This document shows, piece after piece, positions 53,279 to 53,491 of a stretch of DNA of 53,491 nt; within the stretch, counting starts at the first letter, position 1; each line of letters opens with the position of its first letter. The stretch is from IMG/VR virus record IMGVR_UViG_3300048091_000418, positions 1-53,491 of that record. One strand, 5' to 3'. Source of the DNA: a virus. The notes below the pieces were generated by a model, which did not search any database, was not told the DNA's origin, and was given only the letters and a program-made list of their open reading frames with translations. A program made the translations under genes and the position numbers.

Positions 53279-53491
53279 ATGACTACTGAAAAATTCAAAG
53301 CAGACTTGGCCCTGGCTCGTACGGAACTGGCTGCTGCGACTGCGGACGCTATGGCTTTCGTTAGAGCGGGGAGGGCCTTCGGGGAACACTGGGAGGCCGC
53401 CGTTGAGCGAGAGCGCGAGGCACATAAGAGAATGCAGCGGGTGCTCAATAGCCCGTTGGTCTCATCCGTGGGTGAGAAGCAGGAGCCATAA
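53279..53491 (+). CDS. Member of a four-copy small protein family (copy 4)
   Basis: 70-aa helical protein MTTEKFKADLALARTELAAA... with core FGEHWEAAVEREREAHKRM, aligning with the G-x-x-W-x-x-A-x-x-R-Q-x-x-A-x-x-x-W/M core of the three left-end copies. It is the last gene of the window, 50 kb from its relatives in the linear prophage but near them in the circular phage genome. Function unknown. Confidence 0.65.
   Translation: MTTEKFKADLALARTELAAATADAMAFVRAGRAFGEHWEAAVEREREAHKRMQRVLNSPLVSSVGEKQEP

Noticed and set aside
1-53491. CRISPR array, rRNA genes or complete insertion sequence
   Set aside because: No regular spaced repeats of CRISPR type, no rRNA segments and no transposase were seen on either strand.

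Overview
This window reads as an almost complete temperate phage genome (prophage) of the lambdoid, long-tailed siphovirus type, very probably from a Pseudomonas host of the fluorescens/putida kind. The host call rests on family content: two Pseudomonas-typical small families (DUF1654, DUF1652), an S-type pyocin-like DNase with its immunity gene, a CI/PrtR-like repressor and Pseudomonas-style early genes. The window starts at the integrase stop codon and ends at the stop codon of the last gene, so neither att site can be seen.

Layout. (1) 1-10.7 kb: integrase and excisionase, then an accessory early region where minus-strand genes (ASCH protein, acidic proteins, C5 DNA methyltransferase, YejK/NdpA-like protein) alternate with single small plus-strand genes. 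Several of these belong to small paralogous families, and gene borders are repeated. (2) 10.4-15.8 kb: a tightly overlapped leftward recombination operon (RecT annealase, YqaJ/lambda-type exonuclease and small genes), plus a secreted protein nearest the promoter. (3) 15.8-19.4 kb: immunity region. Two operator clusters built on a 17-bp dyad (TTTAGC-N5-GCTAAA) flank it. One overlaps a leftward promoter and the other the CI/Cro divergent promoters. A DUF1654 gene preceded by tandem LexA-like boxes and a CI operon carrying a P63C-domain gene lie between them. (4) 19.4-24.9 kb: rightward early operon: Cro, four small ribbon-helix-helix-like proteins, a Rha/KilAC-type regulator, a replication initiator with an internal five-iteron array (candidate origin), a second replication-region protein, NinB, NinG and a possible late regulator. 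(5) 25.0-27.8 kb: moron-rich segment: DUF6998 nuclease-like protein, holin, an Acb2-like anti-CBASS protein and small genes. (6) 27.9-49.7 kb: terminase, portal, head, connector and lambda-like tail genes (tail tube, G/GT frameshift pair, tape measure, M, L, K, I, J, collar-domain fibre, fibre chaperone). Cargo is inserted between them: a superinfection-immunity-like membrane protein, a YhaV toxin with a non-standard partner, and a lipoprotein. (7) 49.7-53.5 kb: GH19 endolysin, Rz with nested Rz1, pyocin/immunity pair, DUF1652 gene and a distant paralogue of the left-end small family.

How it works together. In the lysogen CI would hold both early promoters off through six operators. SOS induction should inactivate CI by RecA-stimulated autocleavage and may also derepress the LexA-box gene. 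The leftward transcript makes recombination, methylation and accessory proteins. The rightward transcript makes replication and Nin functions and then the late genes. Several genes in opposite orientation or at module joints look like lysogenic-conversion or counter-defence cargo (Acb2-like, superinfection-immunity-like, P63C, DUF6998, lipoprotein, pyocin). No function was tested. All family names come from reading the translated sequence, without database searches.
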